Source of the DNA: an uncultured Rhizobiaceae group bacterium
GTDB taxonomy: Bacteria > Pseudomonadota > Alphaproteobacteria > Rhizobiales > Rhizobiaceae
DNA length: 64,000 bases
Direction: 5' to 3'
Assembly (NCBI GenBank): GCA_938010435.1
Contig: CALLUS010000013.1
Coordinates: 124,001 to 188,000 of the forward strand
Shown: piece by piece, positions 1 to 9,144 of the stretch
Layout of the letters: each line of letters begins with the position of its first letter
Numbering within the stretch: position 1 is the first letter of the stretch
Notes under the pieces: model-generated
Told to the model about the DNA's origin: nothing
Seen by the model: only the letters and a program-made list of their open reading frames with translations
Databases searched by the model: none
Translations under genes and position numbers: made by a program

Positions 1-98
1 TGTTTAATGCCTGTCACATAACAAAACTGTTGCTTGCAATTCATGGCAAGCCTTGTGACACTGTAATTAACGAAAGGCAGACCGAAATAGGTTGCCAC

Positions 99-126
99 AG
101 GTCGCAAAGACCTAAACGGGAGAGAT
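99..126 (+). promoter_or_regulatory. Leader hairpin and ribosome binding site before the peptide permease gene
   Basis: The first 126 bases hold no gene. A short inverted repeat AGGTC-GCAAA-GACCT (99-113) is followed by a purine-rich ribosome binding site, GGGAGAGAT (118-126), directly before the ATG at 127. In this family a substrate-binding protein gene usually lies upstream, outside the window, so this could be an intercistronic leader. The function of the hairpin is a guess. Confidence 0.35.
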
Positions 127-1176
127 ATGCTTAGTTTCTTAATCCGGCGCATCGGAGTGATGCTGCTGACGGCTTTGTGCTTAACACTCATTGTGTTTTA
201 TCTGACCAATCTCGAACCAAATCTAGAAAAACTCACCAAGAGTGAAGGCAATCAACGCATGACAGATGCGCAGGTTGCAAGCTGGCTCGAGAGAAACGGA
301 TACCGACAAAACCTGTTCAAACGATACGGCGAATGGCTCGGCGTTGCGCCTGGTTGGACGGGCACCAATGAGAAAACCGGCGCACCCGTCGGCCGTTGTG
401 TGTCTTCCGGAGTTGCACCAGAAAACACTCCAACTTTCTGCGGCCTCCTTCAAGGGGACTGGGGATTCTCAACGGTTTTCAAGGAAGGTGTTGGCGGTAT
501 TATTTTGAAAAAACTTGGGCTGACCGGCTGGCTCATGCTTTGGGTGATGATTGCCATGGTCCCCATCGCACTGGTTGTCGGGGTTGTTGCCGGAATGCGC
601 GAAGGCTCTAAAACAGATCGAACACTTTCCACATTCTCAATTATGAGCACATCAACGCCTGAATATGTCTCGGGCGTCATTCTGATTGTTGTATTTGCCA
701 GCCGTTTGGGCGGCTTGCAGTGGTTCAAAGGCACCTCACAATCGGCAATGGAAAACCTAACATTCGCTAACTTCATGCTACCCGTTGCGGCCTTGGCGCT
801 TTACGGATTGGGCTACATTGCTCGAATGACACGCGCGTCGATGACTGAAGTGATGACTGAACAATATATTCGAACAGCCCGTTTGAAAGGCTTAACATTT
901 GGCGCTGTGGTATTGAAACATGCATTGCGCAACGCGCTCATCGCACCTTTCACAGTCATTATGCTCCAAATTCCTTATCTGCTGACTGGCGTGGTGATCA
1001 TTGAAACCTTGTTCAACTACAAAGGTTTTGGTTGGACGCTTGTGGCAGCTGTTGGTAACAATGACATTGAACTGATGATGGCCGCTTCAGTTGTCGCTGT
1101 GTTCGTCGTCCTCATGACGCAGTTAATATCCGATATTGGCTATGTCTTCCTCAATCCCCGTATCAGCGTGAACTGA
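127..1176 (+). CDS. Peptide/nickel-type ABC transporter permease (DppB/OppB family)
   Basis: Inner-membrane permease of a dipeptide/oligopeptide-type ABC importer, 349 aa. One N-terminal membrane helix (about residues 9-30) is followed by a long periplasmic loop and a C-terminal block of membrane segments from about residue 135. The cytoplasmic EAA-type loop that contacts the ATPase is visible as TARLKGL near residue 255. The ATG follows a strong GGGAGAGAT site. The stop lies 11 bases before the second permease, and the ATPase gene follows, so these form one operon. The substrate cannot be named: no binding protein is in the window and the family includes peptide, nickel and opine importers. 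Confidence 0.9.
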   Translation: MLSFLIRRIGVMLLTALCLTLIVFYLTNLEPNLEKLTKSEGNQRMTDAQVASWLERNGYRQNLFKRYGEWLGVAPGWTGTNEKTGAPVGRCVSSGVAPENTPTFCGLLQGDWGFSTVFKEGVGGIILKKLGLTGWLMLWVMIAMVPIALVVGVVAGMREGSKTDRTLSTFSIMSTSTPEYVSGVILIVVFASRLGGLQWFKGTSQSAMENLTFANFMLPVAALALYGLGYIARMTRASMTEVMTEQYIRTARLKGLTFGAVVLKHALRNALIAPFTVIMLQIPYLLTGVVIIETLFNYKGFGWTLVAAVGNNDIELMMAASVVAVFVVLMTQLISDIGYVFLNPRISVN

Positions 1177-1187
1177 GGAGAACAATC

Positions 1188-2342
1188 ATGGAACGCCTTA
1201 CAAGTCTCCAAATCATTGGCCAGATACTGACTCAGTTCACTCCCGTATGGATCGGGTTGGTGGTTATACTCGCATTATCGGTCATTTTTCGAAAACGATT
1301 GAGCCTATACGGCAAACTGTTTGATAGCCCCATTGGTATGGTCGGTCTCGTTCTGGTCCTTTTCTGGATTTTGACAGCCCTCTTTGCAGATCAAATTGCG
1401 ACCTTCGACCCACTCGATCAAATCTCAGGGATGAAAAACAAAAAGCCCGGCTGGCCCGTACGTGGTCTTGAGGATATGCACTATCTACTTGGCGGGGATA
1501 ACTTGGCTCGCGACGTATTCAGCCGAATGGTCAAGGGCAGTCAGTCTGTTTTGATCATCGCACCAGCAGCGACAATTTTTGCCTTCATGGTTGGGATTAC
1601 ACTTGGATTACCAGCAGGTTATTTTGGCGGAAAAACTGACACCATTTTGACATTCATTGCCAACATGGTTTTGGCTTTTCCGGTTATTCTGTTGTTCTTC
1701 CTCCTGGTCACACCAGAAATTAGATCGACTGGTGTTCCGTTGGTTCTGTCCGGTGTGCTCTTCTTGTTCCCGATCGTGTTTTTTGTTTTGCTGTTCTATT
1801 CAAAATTCAGCGAAAGGCCGGACAAGTTATATCTATATCTCGGCATTACACTGGTTATCGGGTTTTGGGCGTATTCAGGTTTAGCATTCAACAAAGACCC
1901 GCTCGGCGTGTTCTATATGGACCCCAACCTGCTCAACATTTTTGTATCGGTCGTATTTGTAAACTCACCAACTGTATTCCGTATCGTGCGAGGTATCACC
2001 TCGGACATCGGAACACGCGATTACGTAGCCGCTGCACAAACCCGCGGGGAACGACCATGGTACATCATGCTTTGGGAAATTCTTCCAAACGCGCGTGGAC
2101 CTTTAATTGTCGATTTCTGCCTGCGAATTGGCTACACAACCATCTTGCTCGGAACGCTCGGTTTCTTTGGCCTCGGTGTTTCTCCTGAGAGTTCTGACTG
2201 GGGTATGACGATCAACGAAGGTCGCAAATTGCTTTCACTCTACCCACACTTAGCACTTCCACCTGCATTGGCATTGATGTCTTTGGTACTCGGTTTGAAT
2301 TTACTGGCGGATGGTTTACGCGAAGAAAGCTTGAAGGATTGA
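1188..2342 (+). CDS. Peptide-type ABC transporter permease (DppC/OppC family), enlarged
   Basis: Second permease of the importer, 384 aa, longer than the roughly 300 aa usual for DppC proteins. The extra length is a pair of hydrophobic segments around residues 185-235, inserted between the normal membrane helices of the core domain. The EAA loop is seen as RDYVAAAQTRGE followed by the usual NARGP near residues 283-305. The start is preceded by a GAGGAG site. The stop is one base before the ATPase start region, so translation is probably coupled. The enlarged form suggests a subfamily distinct from classical DppC. Confidence 0.88.
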   Translation: MERLTSLQIIGQILTQFTPVWIGLVVILALSVIFRKRLSLYGKLFDSPIGMVGLVLVLFWILTALFADQIATFDPLDQISGMKNKKPGWPVRGLEDMHYLLGGDNLARDVFSRMVKGSQSVLIIAPAATIFAFMVGITLGLPAGYFGGKTDTILTFIANMVLAFPVILLFFLLVTPEIRSTGVPLVLSGVLFLFPIVFFVLLFYSKFSERPDKLYLYLGITLVIGFWAYSGLAFNKDPLGVFYMDPNLLNIFVSVVFVNSPTVFRIVRGITSDIGTRDYVAAAQTRGERPWYIMLWEILPNARGPLIVDFCLRIGYTTILLGTLGFFGLGVSPESSDWGMTINEGRKLLSLYPHLALPPALALMSLVLGLNLLADGLREESLKD

Positions 2343-2343
2343 T

Positions 2344-4881
2344 ATGATGGCAAATGATGCTCAAACACCAATCCTCGAGATTGAAGACCTCAACATCTCC
2401 TTCTTCGTGCGTGCGGGAGAAATTCCCGCCGTGATGGATTTTTCATGCAAAGTGATGCCCGGTGAAACTATGGGGCTGGTGGGCGAATCCGGTTGCGGAA
2501 AATCCACCGTTGCTCTTGGCATCATGCGAGACATGGGCAATCGCGGGAAAATTGTTGGCGGCAAAATTAAGTTCAAAGGCCGTGACATGGGCGAAATGTC
2601 CGATGAGGAACTGCGTGACATTCGCGGTTCCAAAATCGCGATGATTTATCAAGAGCCGATGGCGAGCTTGAACCCTGCCATGAAAATTGGCCGTCAGTTG
2701 ATGGAAGTCCCGTTAATCCATGAAAACGTTTCTGAAAAAGAAGCGTATGACCGTGCATTGGCGATGATCGAATCCGTCAAACTCCCAGACCCGAAGCGTG
2801 TTATGGATGCCTATCCCCATCAGGTTTCCGGCGGCCAACAACAACGCATCGTGATCGCCATGGCTTTGCTGTCCAAACCCGATCTTCTGCTGCTTGATGA
2901 ACCGACCACTGCGCTTGATGTAACAGTGGAAGCAGGCATTGTGGAATTAATCAAAGAATTAGGCCGCACCACGGGCACGTCCATGTTGTTCATCTCTCAC
3001 AATTTGGGCCTCATTTTGGAAACCTGCGACCGCATCACAGTCATGTATTCAGGCGAAGCCGTTGAAACAGGCACTGTCCACGATGTATTTGATCGGATGC
3101 GCCATCCATATACGCAGGGTTTATTCAACTCTATTCCCTTGCCCGGCGCTGATAAAAATTCAAAACCTCTCTTGTCCATTCGTGGTCAATTGCCACTTCC
3201 GATGGATAGGCCTCGCGGGTGTAACTTTGGACCCCGTTGTGACCATTATATGGAGAGCATCTGTAATTCCGGTGAAATTAAAATGCAGCCGGTGGATGAG
3301 GACGGTTTTCACAAATCCCGTTGCCTCCGCATTGAAGACATTGATTGGTATGCTGAACCGGAACGCCCGATTGTGGCTTCCCCCGCAGTGCCGGGCAAAA
3401 CAGTTCTGAACATTGATGGGCTGAAAAAATACTACGCCGTGGCGGCGAACAAAATGTTCGGTGGCGGCGACACACGAACCGTTAAAGCCAACGAAGAAAT
3501 CACCTTCCATGCGCGAGAATCGGAAACCGTGGCGATTGTGGGTGAATCCGGTTGCGGAAAATCCACACTCGCAAAAGTATTGCTGGGTTTAGAAACCGCG
3601 ACCGAAGGGTCTGTTACCCTTGATGGCAAGGAAATTGGCAACACGGAAGTGGGCGACCGTTCAAAGAGCAATGTGGCTTCTGTGCAAATGGTTTTCCAAA
3701 ATCCATTTGATACATTGAATCCAAGCCACTCAGTCGGCTCACAGATTATCAGAACGTTGGAAAAATTTGGCATTGGCGATACCGTCGCTGACCGCAAGAA
3801 TAGAATGTTGGAATTGCTTGATCTCGTGAAATTGCCACGTGCATTCGCTGATCGGATGCCACGCCAATTGTCTGGTGGTCAAAAACAACGCATCGGTGTA
3901 GCGCGCGCATTTGCAGGACAGCCAAAAGTTGTTGTTGCAGATGAACCCGTATCAGCACTTGATGTATCGGTGCAGGCAGCCGTGACTGAATTGCTGATGG
4001 AAATCCAACGCGAAGCAAAAACAACCATGTTGTTCATCAGCCATGATCTGTCAGTCGTGCGTTACATCGCTGACCGAGTTGTTGTGATGTATCTAGGCCA
4101 TATCGTGGAACAAGGTTCCACCGACGACATCTTCTCACCACCGTATCATCCTTACACTGAAGCCTTATTGTCTGCCATTCCAATTGCTGACACCAGTGTT
4201 CAGAAAAAGCACATCGTTCTCGATGGAGATATTCCATCGGCTCTCAACCCACCGAGTGGTTGCCCTTTCCAAACACGTTGCCCACGAAAATCGCAGGTTC
4301 CAGGCGATTTATGTGAGACTGAGTTGCCACCAATGCGTACCATTGGCGAAGGACATCTGGTGAAATGTCATCTCTCTGATGACATCCTAAAATCTATGGA
4401 ACCCGTTATTGTATTGGGTGCCAAAAAAGAGGCTTCGAAAGCATCAATCGATAGGAAACCAATCGCTGGTGCTGGCGCAGCAGGAATTACGGCGTTGAGC
4501 AATGAAGAGCAAGCAACACCTTTGTCTGCTGCAAGAGCGCGCAAGTCAGTCAAAATAACCAAGGCGCCTGCAAAGAAAACCAGAGCTAAGCCAAAAGTAA
4601 AAATAGATGTCGCCCCAGCTAAAATGCGCAAGCCCGCGAAACCCGATGATCTCAAAATGATCTCAGGTGTAGGTCCAAAAATCGCAGGCATTCTGAACGA
4701 ATTGGGTGTCTATAAATTTGAGCAAATTTCCAAATGGAAAAAAGCCGAACGAGATTGGGTCGACGATTATCTGAGTTTCAAGGGTCGCATCGACCGTGAA
4801 GACTGGGTGAAGCAAGCAAAAGCTTTGGCCAAAGGCGGTGCAGAAGAATACATTCGAGTGTTTGGCAAAAAACCTCGTTAA
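2344..4881 (+). CDS. Fused double ABC ATPase (DppD-DppF type) with C-terminal helix-hairpin-helix domain
   Basis: Energising subunit of the importer, 845 aa: two full ATPase domains in one chain. Both carry Walker A GESGCGKST, signatures SGGQQQR and SGGQKQR, and Walker B motifs ending DEPT and DEPV. Each domain ends with the Cys-containing oligopeptide-type tail (GPRCDHY; FQTRCP). Then comes a linker rich in Ala, Lys and Pro (about 690-765) and an 80-residue tail with a helix-hairpin-helix core ISGVGPKIAGILNELGV. That tail resembles the extension known on Rhizobiales NuoE and L21 proteins and is not part of a normal DppDF fusion. ATG at 2344; the ATG at 2347 is an alternative. Confidence 0.9.
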   Translation: MMANDAQTPILEIEDLNISFFVRAGEIPAVMDFSCKVMPGETMGLVGESGCGKSTVALGIMRDMGNRGKIVGGKIKFKGRDMGEMSDEELRDIRGSKIAMIYQEPMASLNPAMKIGRQLMEVPLIHENVSEKEAYDRALAMIESVKLPDPKRVMDAYPHQVSGGQQQRIVIAMALLSKPDLLLLDEPTTALDVTVEAGIVELIKELGRTTGTSMLFISHNLGLILETCDRITVMYSGEAVETGTVHDVFDRMRHPYTQGLFNSIPLPGADKNSKPLLSIRGQLPLPMDRPRGCNFGPRCDHYMESICNSGEIKMQPVDEDGFHKSRCLRIEDIDWYAEPERPIVASPAVPGKTVLNIDGLKKYYAVAANKMFGGGDTRTVKANEEITFHARESETVAIVGESGCGKSTLAKVLLGLETATEGSVTLDGKEIGNTEVGDRSKSNVASVQMVFQNPFDTLNPSHSVGSQIIRTLEKFGIGDTVADRKNRMLELLDLVKLPRAFADRMPRQLSGGQKQRIGVARAFAGQPKVVVADEPVSALDVSVQAAVTELLMEIQREAKTTMLFISHDLSVVRYIADRVVVMYLGHIVEQGSTDDIFSPPYHPYTEALLSAIPIADTSVQKKHIVLDGDIPSALNPPSGCPFQTRCPRKSQVPGDLCETELPPMRTIGEGHLVKCHLSDDILKSMEPVIVLGAKKEASKASIDRKPIAGAGAAGITALSNEEQATPLSAARARKSVKITKAPAKKTRAKPKVKIDVAPAKMRKPAKPDDLKMISGVGPKIAGILNELGVYKFEQISKWKKAERDWVDDYLSFKGRIDREDWVKQAKALAKGGAEEYIRVFGKKPR

Positions 4882-4897
4882 TTTGAGGACTTCAAAT

Positions 4898-5575
4898 ATG
4901 TCATTTGAAAAATCGATCCATGACCATGACACCAAGGCCGTTGAAGCGTGGATGTCATCGCGCCCCGACACCGAGTCCGTTGCCAATTTTACGCCCGGCC
5001 CGGGAATTCAGAAACTTGAGATCAAATTCGACATCGACCGCCTTCGTGAAGCGTTGGAGGAATGTCTGGAACGGGAAGAGTTTCAGGGTGGAATGCAAGA
5101 CCAAGGGTTTGCAGCACTGCCGCTCACTCAACGTCCCGGCCAAACCGAATGGACAGACAACGATTTATCCGGTCGTTACTGGCTACGTGGCGATGAACGA
5201 TATGTGGAAGAACCTCGTGAAGACTTGGTGGCTGAGACACAGTTCAATCAGTTCAATCCTAAATTTGCAGGGACTTATTTTGAAGAGGTTCATTTAGAAT
5301 TAGCCAAACGATTCCCTATTGGTCGAACACGAGTGCTTTCCAAGGGGTTGTACAATTGCAATTCGTGGCATCGTGATCCGGAACCACGTTTGCACATTCC
5401 AGTGCTTACAAACCCGGGATCACTGTTCATAGTGAATCACCACGTGACGCATTTACCCGCTGATGGCTCTGTCTATTTTACAGACACAAGAGGATATCAT
5501 ACCGCGCTAAACGGCGGTGAGACACGCCGTGTTCACATCGTTGCCGCTTTGGCTTATGACCAGATTACAGATTAA
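4898..5575 (+). CDS. Aspartyl/asparaginyl beta-hydroxylase-like 2-oxoglutarate/Fe(II) oxygenase
   Basis: Predicted cytoplasmic dioxygenase of about 225 aa. The C-terminal half has the pattern expected of the Asp/Asn beta-hydroxylase fold: HRD (iron-binding His-x-Asp), then RLHIPVLTNPG, a second iron-type His in GYHTALNGG, and an Arg in RRVHIVAA that would hold 2-oxoglutarate. I chose the ATG at 4898 because it follows GAGGA at 4885; a longer frame from 4838 would overlap the ATPase gene by 44 bases without a good site. Whether the substrate is a protein residue, a peptide or a free amino acid is unknown. It stands just after a peptide importer and converges on the dlt-like operon. Confidence 0.65.
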   Translation: MSFEKSIHDHDTKAVEAWMSSRPDTESVANFTPGPGIQKLEIKFDIDRLREALEECLEREEFQGGMQDQGFAALPLTQRPGQTEWTDNDLSGRYWLRGDERYVEEPREDLVAETQFNQFNPKFAGTYFEEVHLELAKRFPIGRTRVLSKGLYNCNSWHRDPEPRLHIPVLTNPGSLFIVNHHVTHLPADGSVYFTDTRGYHTALNGGETRRVHIVAALAYDQITD

Positions 5576-5808
5576 GCACTTTGGCTGAGAAAGCCGGATA
5601 AATCCTCGATTGTGTCTAAACGGGAGATGTCAAAGTCGGCATCGGCAAGATCGACCCCATGGTCACTCTCCAGATGCAGCATCAATTCAGTTGCTGCCAT
5701 GGAATCCAACAGGCCGCTTGTGAAGAGTGCATCTGTGTCTGAAAATTCAACAGACTTGCCCCGTTCAGAAAGAAGCGTTTTTACGAAGTTACGAATTGAT
5801 TGTGTCAT
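5572..5808 (-). CDS. DltC-like acyl/aminoacyl carrier protein
   Basis: Small acidic carrier protein of 78 aa, the same size as DltC. The phosphopantetheine attachment Ser lies in GLLDSMAATEL (about residues 32-42). It is the last gene of a three-gene minus-strand operon with an adenylating enzyme and an MBOAT-like membrane protein, the set used in D-alanylation of teichoic acids. The gap from the preceding gene is 3 bases. Its stop overlaps the stop of the convergent oxygenase gene by 4 bases. It probably carries an activated amino acid, but which one is not visible. No dltD-like gene is present nearby. Confidence 0.78.
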   Translation of the reverse strand: MTQSIRNFVKTLLSERGKSVEFSDTDALFTSGLLDSMAATELMLHLESDHGVDLADADFDISRLDTIEDLSGFLSQSA

Positions 5809-5811
5809 GGG

Positions 5812-7296
5812 TTAAACTCCAAATAGACCAACAGCGAATGAGGCGCGTTCCGTCAAAGACCCCTCGCCCGATATATCGTCAAAGATTTTCAAAAAGCAGA
5901 AGAATGCGATCACGTTGAGCCTTGGCCAAACATGATAATTCAGAAATCCATCTTCTGGTTTCACTTTCTTACCGCGCCATTGAGACACAATTAGCCCTAT
6001 CGCAAGAGCGAGTGAATAGAATGCAGCAGATTGAAAAATTGCCAAATTATCAATCAGGTCACCTTCGGCAAACACATAAGTTTCCCGCATAAAATGATAC
6101 AGGAAATTGCCCAAACCTGCCGCGCAGAAGGTCGCAAACGCGATGCGCATTTTCAGGTTCTTTTTGAAAAATCGGGTGAAAGCCGGATAGAAAAAGAAAT
6201 CAACCAGCAGTTCTTTGAAATAGAAGAAATAGCGGTTCCAGAATTCAGCAAGAGTTCGAGACGCGAGCGGATTCACTGTGTTTCGCGGTATACGATAACC
6301 GCTCATGCGCACGATCGACACAATAAAGTGCCCCCAAACAGAAATGATCAAGAGGTCGATAAAATAATTGATGATCAAACTCGCCCAATTCAATGAGGTA
6401 GAGAAACCAGCACCATCGGCATGAGCTACAATCGCAGTTTGCAGTTGGGTTAATCCCATCAGATCATACGCAAGATATGTTACAGTTTTCAAAACGACTG
6501 CCAGCAATAAAGCCCAAACGGCAAGCTTCAGCGCTTTCAATCGCGTGACGGCAAGTTCATCATCTGTCTTCGCAGCAAATCTATTTAAATAACCATAGCT
6601 CTTACCGATTGGTGCAGCACTACCACCCCAGAACGGGCGCAAAAAGACAGCACGTGTAATACTAGAGGTATTGTCTTTGCCTTTTGCATCGGTTGCGGAG
6701 TAGGCAAGTATCCAGAATGATGAGATAGAGACACCAACCACAGACCACATCAAAGCGTTCAAGAAACTGCCACTCGTCGTCAACATTGAAAGCAATAAAA
6801 GGCCTATCCAAAGCAAACAAAGTGTTAGAACCGGACGCTTTGCAGCCGTGGTGTTTGAGAACCGTTTTTGCCACATAAGAAAACCTAGTGACAAAACCAA
6901 CACCAATCCAACGGCTCCGAACTGAAGCACAAGCGGGTGAGGTAAAATTGAAATCACTTCTGCTTTCGAACGCAACAATTGGGACCAACCATCAATTCTG
7001 AATGGTCGCAATGCAAAATAGAATAATGAAGCGCCACTTAAAATTATCAGCCTATGAGCAGGCAAAGCAACCATTGCCACCAAGCTGACAGAAACGAGCG
7101 CAAGACCAGCCAAACTCAATTGAAAACTTAAAGCGAGAGCAAGGATGACCCCGAAGCAAACCGCAAATGACCCTACACGCGAAGTTACAAATGAAATTGC
7201 TTTTTCATTTTCATCAATACTTAACCAGGCTTTGCGCCATTGTATTGGAGAAAGTGAAAACGTTCCTGTTCCGTTTGGCAGTTCGACCGAGCTCAT
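5812..7296 (-). CDS. MBOAT-like polytopic membrane acyltransferase (DltB-like position)
   Basis: Integral membrane protein, 494 aa, with around ten hydrophobic segments. The region EFWNRYF (351-357) followed by a membrane stretch and GNFLYH (His401) matches the MBOAT pattern of an FWxRW-like motif and a buried catalytic His, but sequence similarity to canonical DltB is only partial. It lies between the adenylating enzyme (overlap ATGA, 7293-7296) and the carrier protein, as dltB does in Gram-positive dlt operons. By analogy it would move the carrier-bound aminoacyl or acyl group across or onto something at the inner membrane. The acceptor is unknown. Confidence 0.62.
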   Translation of the reverse strand: MSSVELPNGTGTFSLSPIQWRKAWLSIDENEKAISFVTSRVGSFAVCFGVILALALSFQLSLAGLALVSVSLVAMVALPAHRLIILSGASLFYFALRPFRIDGWSQLLRSKAEVISILPHPLVLQFGAVGLVLVLSLGFLMWQKRFSNTTAAKRPVLTLCLLWIGLLLLSMLTTSGSFLNALMWSVVGVSISSFWILAYSATDAKGKDNTSSITRAVFLRPFWGGSAAPIGKSYGYLNRFAAKTDDELAVTRLKALKLAVWALLLAVVLKTVTYLAYDLMGLTQLQTAIVAHADGAGFSTSLNWASLIINYFIDLLIISVWGHFIVSIVRMSGYRIPRNTVNPLASRTLAEFWNRYFFYFKELLVDFFFYPAFTRFFKKNLKMRIAFATFCAAGLGNFLYHFMRETYVFAEGDLIDNLAIFQSAAFYSLALAIGLIVSQWRGKKVKPEDGFLNYHVWPRLNVIAFFCFLKIFDDISGEGSLTERASFAVGLFGV

Positions 7297-8942
7297 ATCA
7301 AAGCAACTTTTTTGCTAGTCGACAGGTCATCAATCGAGGGGACAATTGATGCGCTGTTCAATTCAGCCGACAATGCGTTGCGGTCAACTTTATCATTTAT
7401 ATTTCGCGGCAATTCTTCGCGCAAAATGATCTGAGCAGGCACCATATATTCAGGCAATGTGCGTTTCATCGCAGCTTTAACATCTGCTTCTGGTACATTC
7501 ATATTTGTTGAGAAACCGACAAGCCCCTGCGCGCTGCCGTCAACGATTGGCCACGCGACGACTGTGGCTAAATCCGTCAAACATGCTTTTCGCAAATGCA
7601 TCTCAACCTCTTCCAACTCAATACGGTTGCCCTTGAGCTTCACCTGATTATCAGTGCGTCCCATGTGATGGAAAACTTTATTCTCGTCGCGATAGCCAAG
7701 ATCACCGGTAAAATACCACCGCTCACCATCAATCATCTTGAATTTCTCGGCAGTCTGTTCTGGCCGATTGAAATAACCATCGGACAACTGAACGCTGCTG
7801 ATAACAATTTCACCCGTTTCGCCATCTGGAAGCATTACACCGGAAGGGTCACAAATATTTATCTTGAAATTGGGATAAGCAGGGCCAATCGCTAAAATCT
7901 GTCTTTTTTCTGTCACAAGGGCTGGGTCCGTTAAGCGTTGCCGTGTGCAGACAACGGTGCCTTCGGTTGGTCCGTAAATATTTTCAACAACAGAATTTGG
8001 CGCAGCCTCTGCCCATTCTTGAACAGCTTTGATCGGCAGCGGTTCGCCACAAAATACAGATAATCGCAAGCTCGGGAACAGGTCAGGTTTGAGAACATTG
8101 TTCCCACGCATATTGTTGATGATTGTAGGCACTGACATCCATGCTGTTATTTCACGTCTGCGAATGAAAGCCTGCGGAGCCATCATATCCAACTGTGACA
8201 TAAGATGGAGAGAAGCGCCGACACGCCAAGCCAAAAACATATTGTGAACGCTGAGATCGAACGTCACATCATGAGCTTCTGCAATCCGGTCATCGCTATG
8301 AAATTCAGTCCAAGTTTCAGTGTTGTTCAAATAGTGGTTTAAAGAACCACATGAGACCACAACGCCTTTAGGTTCACCGGTGGTGCCAGACGTAAATACA
8401 ATATATCCAGTCTCAGATTCATCACGATGAACAGGCTCGGATAATGTGCTTTCGCCAAGGTCATCAAGACAGATTGATCCCTCTATGTCGGCTGCATCAG
8501 ATGATTTGAAAATAGCTTTGGGTGCAAATTCCAGAATCTCAGGTGTGAGCAGTTTCGCACCATTGCTGTCGACAACAATTGCATCAAGTTCCAGTTCGCC
8601 CATCAGTTTAATCAAACGAGATGCTGGCCATTTAAGGTTCAGTGGCACGTAGGTTGCGCCGGCCCAACATGCACCCACAATACCTATATAAGCGCCGATG
8701 CTGCGTGAACCAAGAATACCAACACGGCCTGACTTCAAATGCGGAAGAATTGCAGATGCCAAACGTGATGCGGAACGGACAAAATTCTGATAATTAATTT
8801 CAGATTTGCCAACAGAGATGGCGAGAGATTCGGGATATTCTTTAGCGGTACGCGCAAGATTGGCGACAATATTGTAATTCTGAGTCACACATAGACCAAC
8901 TGTATTCCGTGAAAAATCTAACCTTAAGTCACTTAAATTCAA
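7293..8942 (-). CDS. DltA-like amino-acid adenylating enzyme
   Basis: ANL-superfamily adenylating enzyme, up to 549 aa. Motifs: A3 FTSGTTGEPKGVV, A5 NIYGPTEGTV, A7 YFTGDLGYRD and a late Lys in NINDKVDRN (A10-like). It should form an aminoacyl-adenylate and load the DltC-like carrier. Closest to DltA and stand-alone NRPS A domains; the residue selected cannot be read with confidence. The longest frame begins at a TTG (8942). A GTG at 8888 would give a 531-aa protein starting where DltA normally starts; neither has a convincing ribosome binding site. First gene of the three-gene operon, divergent from ureD. Confidence 0.8.
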   Translation of the reverse strand: MNLSDLRLDFSRNTVGLCVTQNYNIVANLARTAKEYPESLAISVGKSEINYQNFVRSASRLASAILPHLKSGRVGILGSRSIGAYIGIVGACWAGATYVPLNLKWPASRLIKLMGELELDAIVVDSNGAKLLTPEILEFAPKAIFKSSDAADIEGSICLDDLGESTLSEPVHRDESETGYIVFTSGTTGEPKGVVVSCGSLNHYLNNTETWTEFHSDDRIAEAHDVTFDLSVHNMFLAWRVGASLHLMSQLDMMAPQAFIRRREITAWMSVPTIINNMRGNNVLKPDLFPSLRLSVFCGEPLPIKAVQEWAEAAPNSVVENIYGPTEGTVVCTRQRLTDPALVTEKRQILAIGPAYPNFKINICDPSGVMLPDGETGEIVISSVQLSDGYFNRPEQTAEKFKMIDGERWYFTGDLGYRDENKVFHHMGRTDNQVKLKGNRIELEEVEMHLRKACLTDLATVVAWPIVDGSAQGLVGFSTNMNVPEADVKAAMKRTLPEYMVPAQIILREELPRNINDKVDRNALSAELNSASIVPSIDDLSTSKKVALI

Positions 8943-9144
8943 ATTTGAGTCAAACAGGTTTCATCTTTAACCTTAATCAGAATTTACCAAAAAATGTCGA
9001 CGATTGAGCGAGTCGAGGTATTCGTTCACACAGGGATAACCGACGTCATCAAGGCCTAACTTCTGTATTTTTGGTCGAAACATTGGATACATTCAGCTGC
9101 ATTTGTGAAACACTAAACTGCCTTAGAAATTTCGTGTTGAGCAG

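Noticed and set aside
4838-4897. Extended start for the oxygenase gene
   Set aside because: It overlaps the ATPase gene and lacks the ribosome binding site that the 4898 start has.
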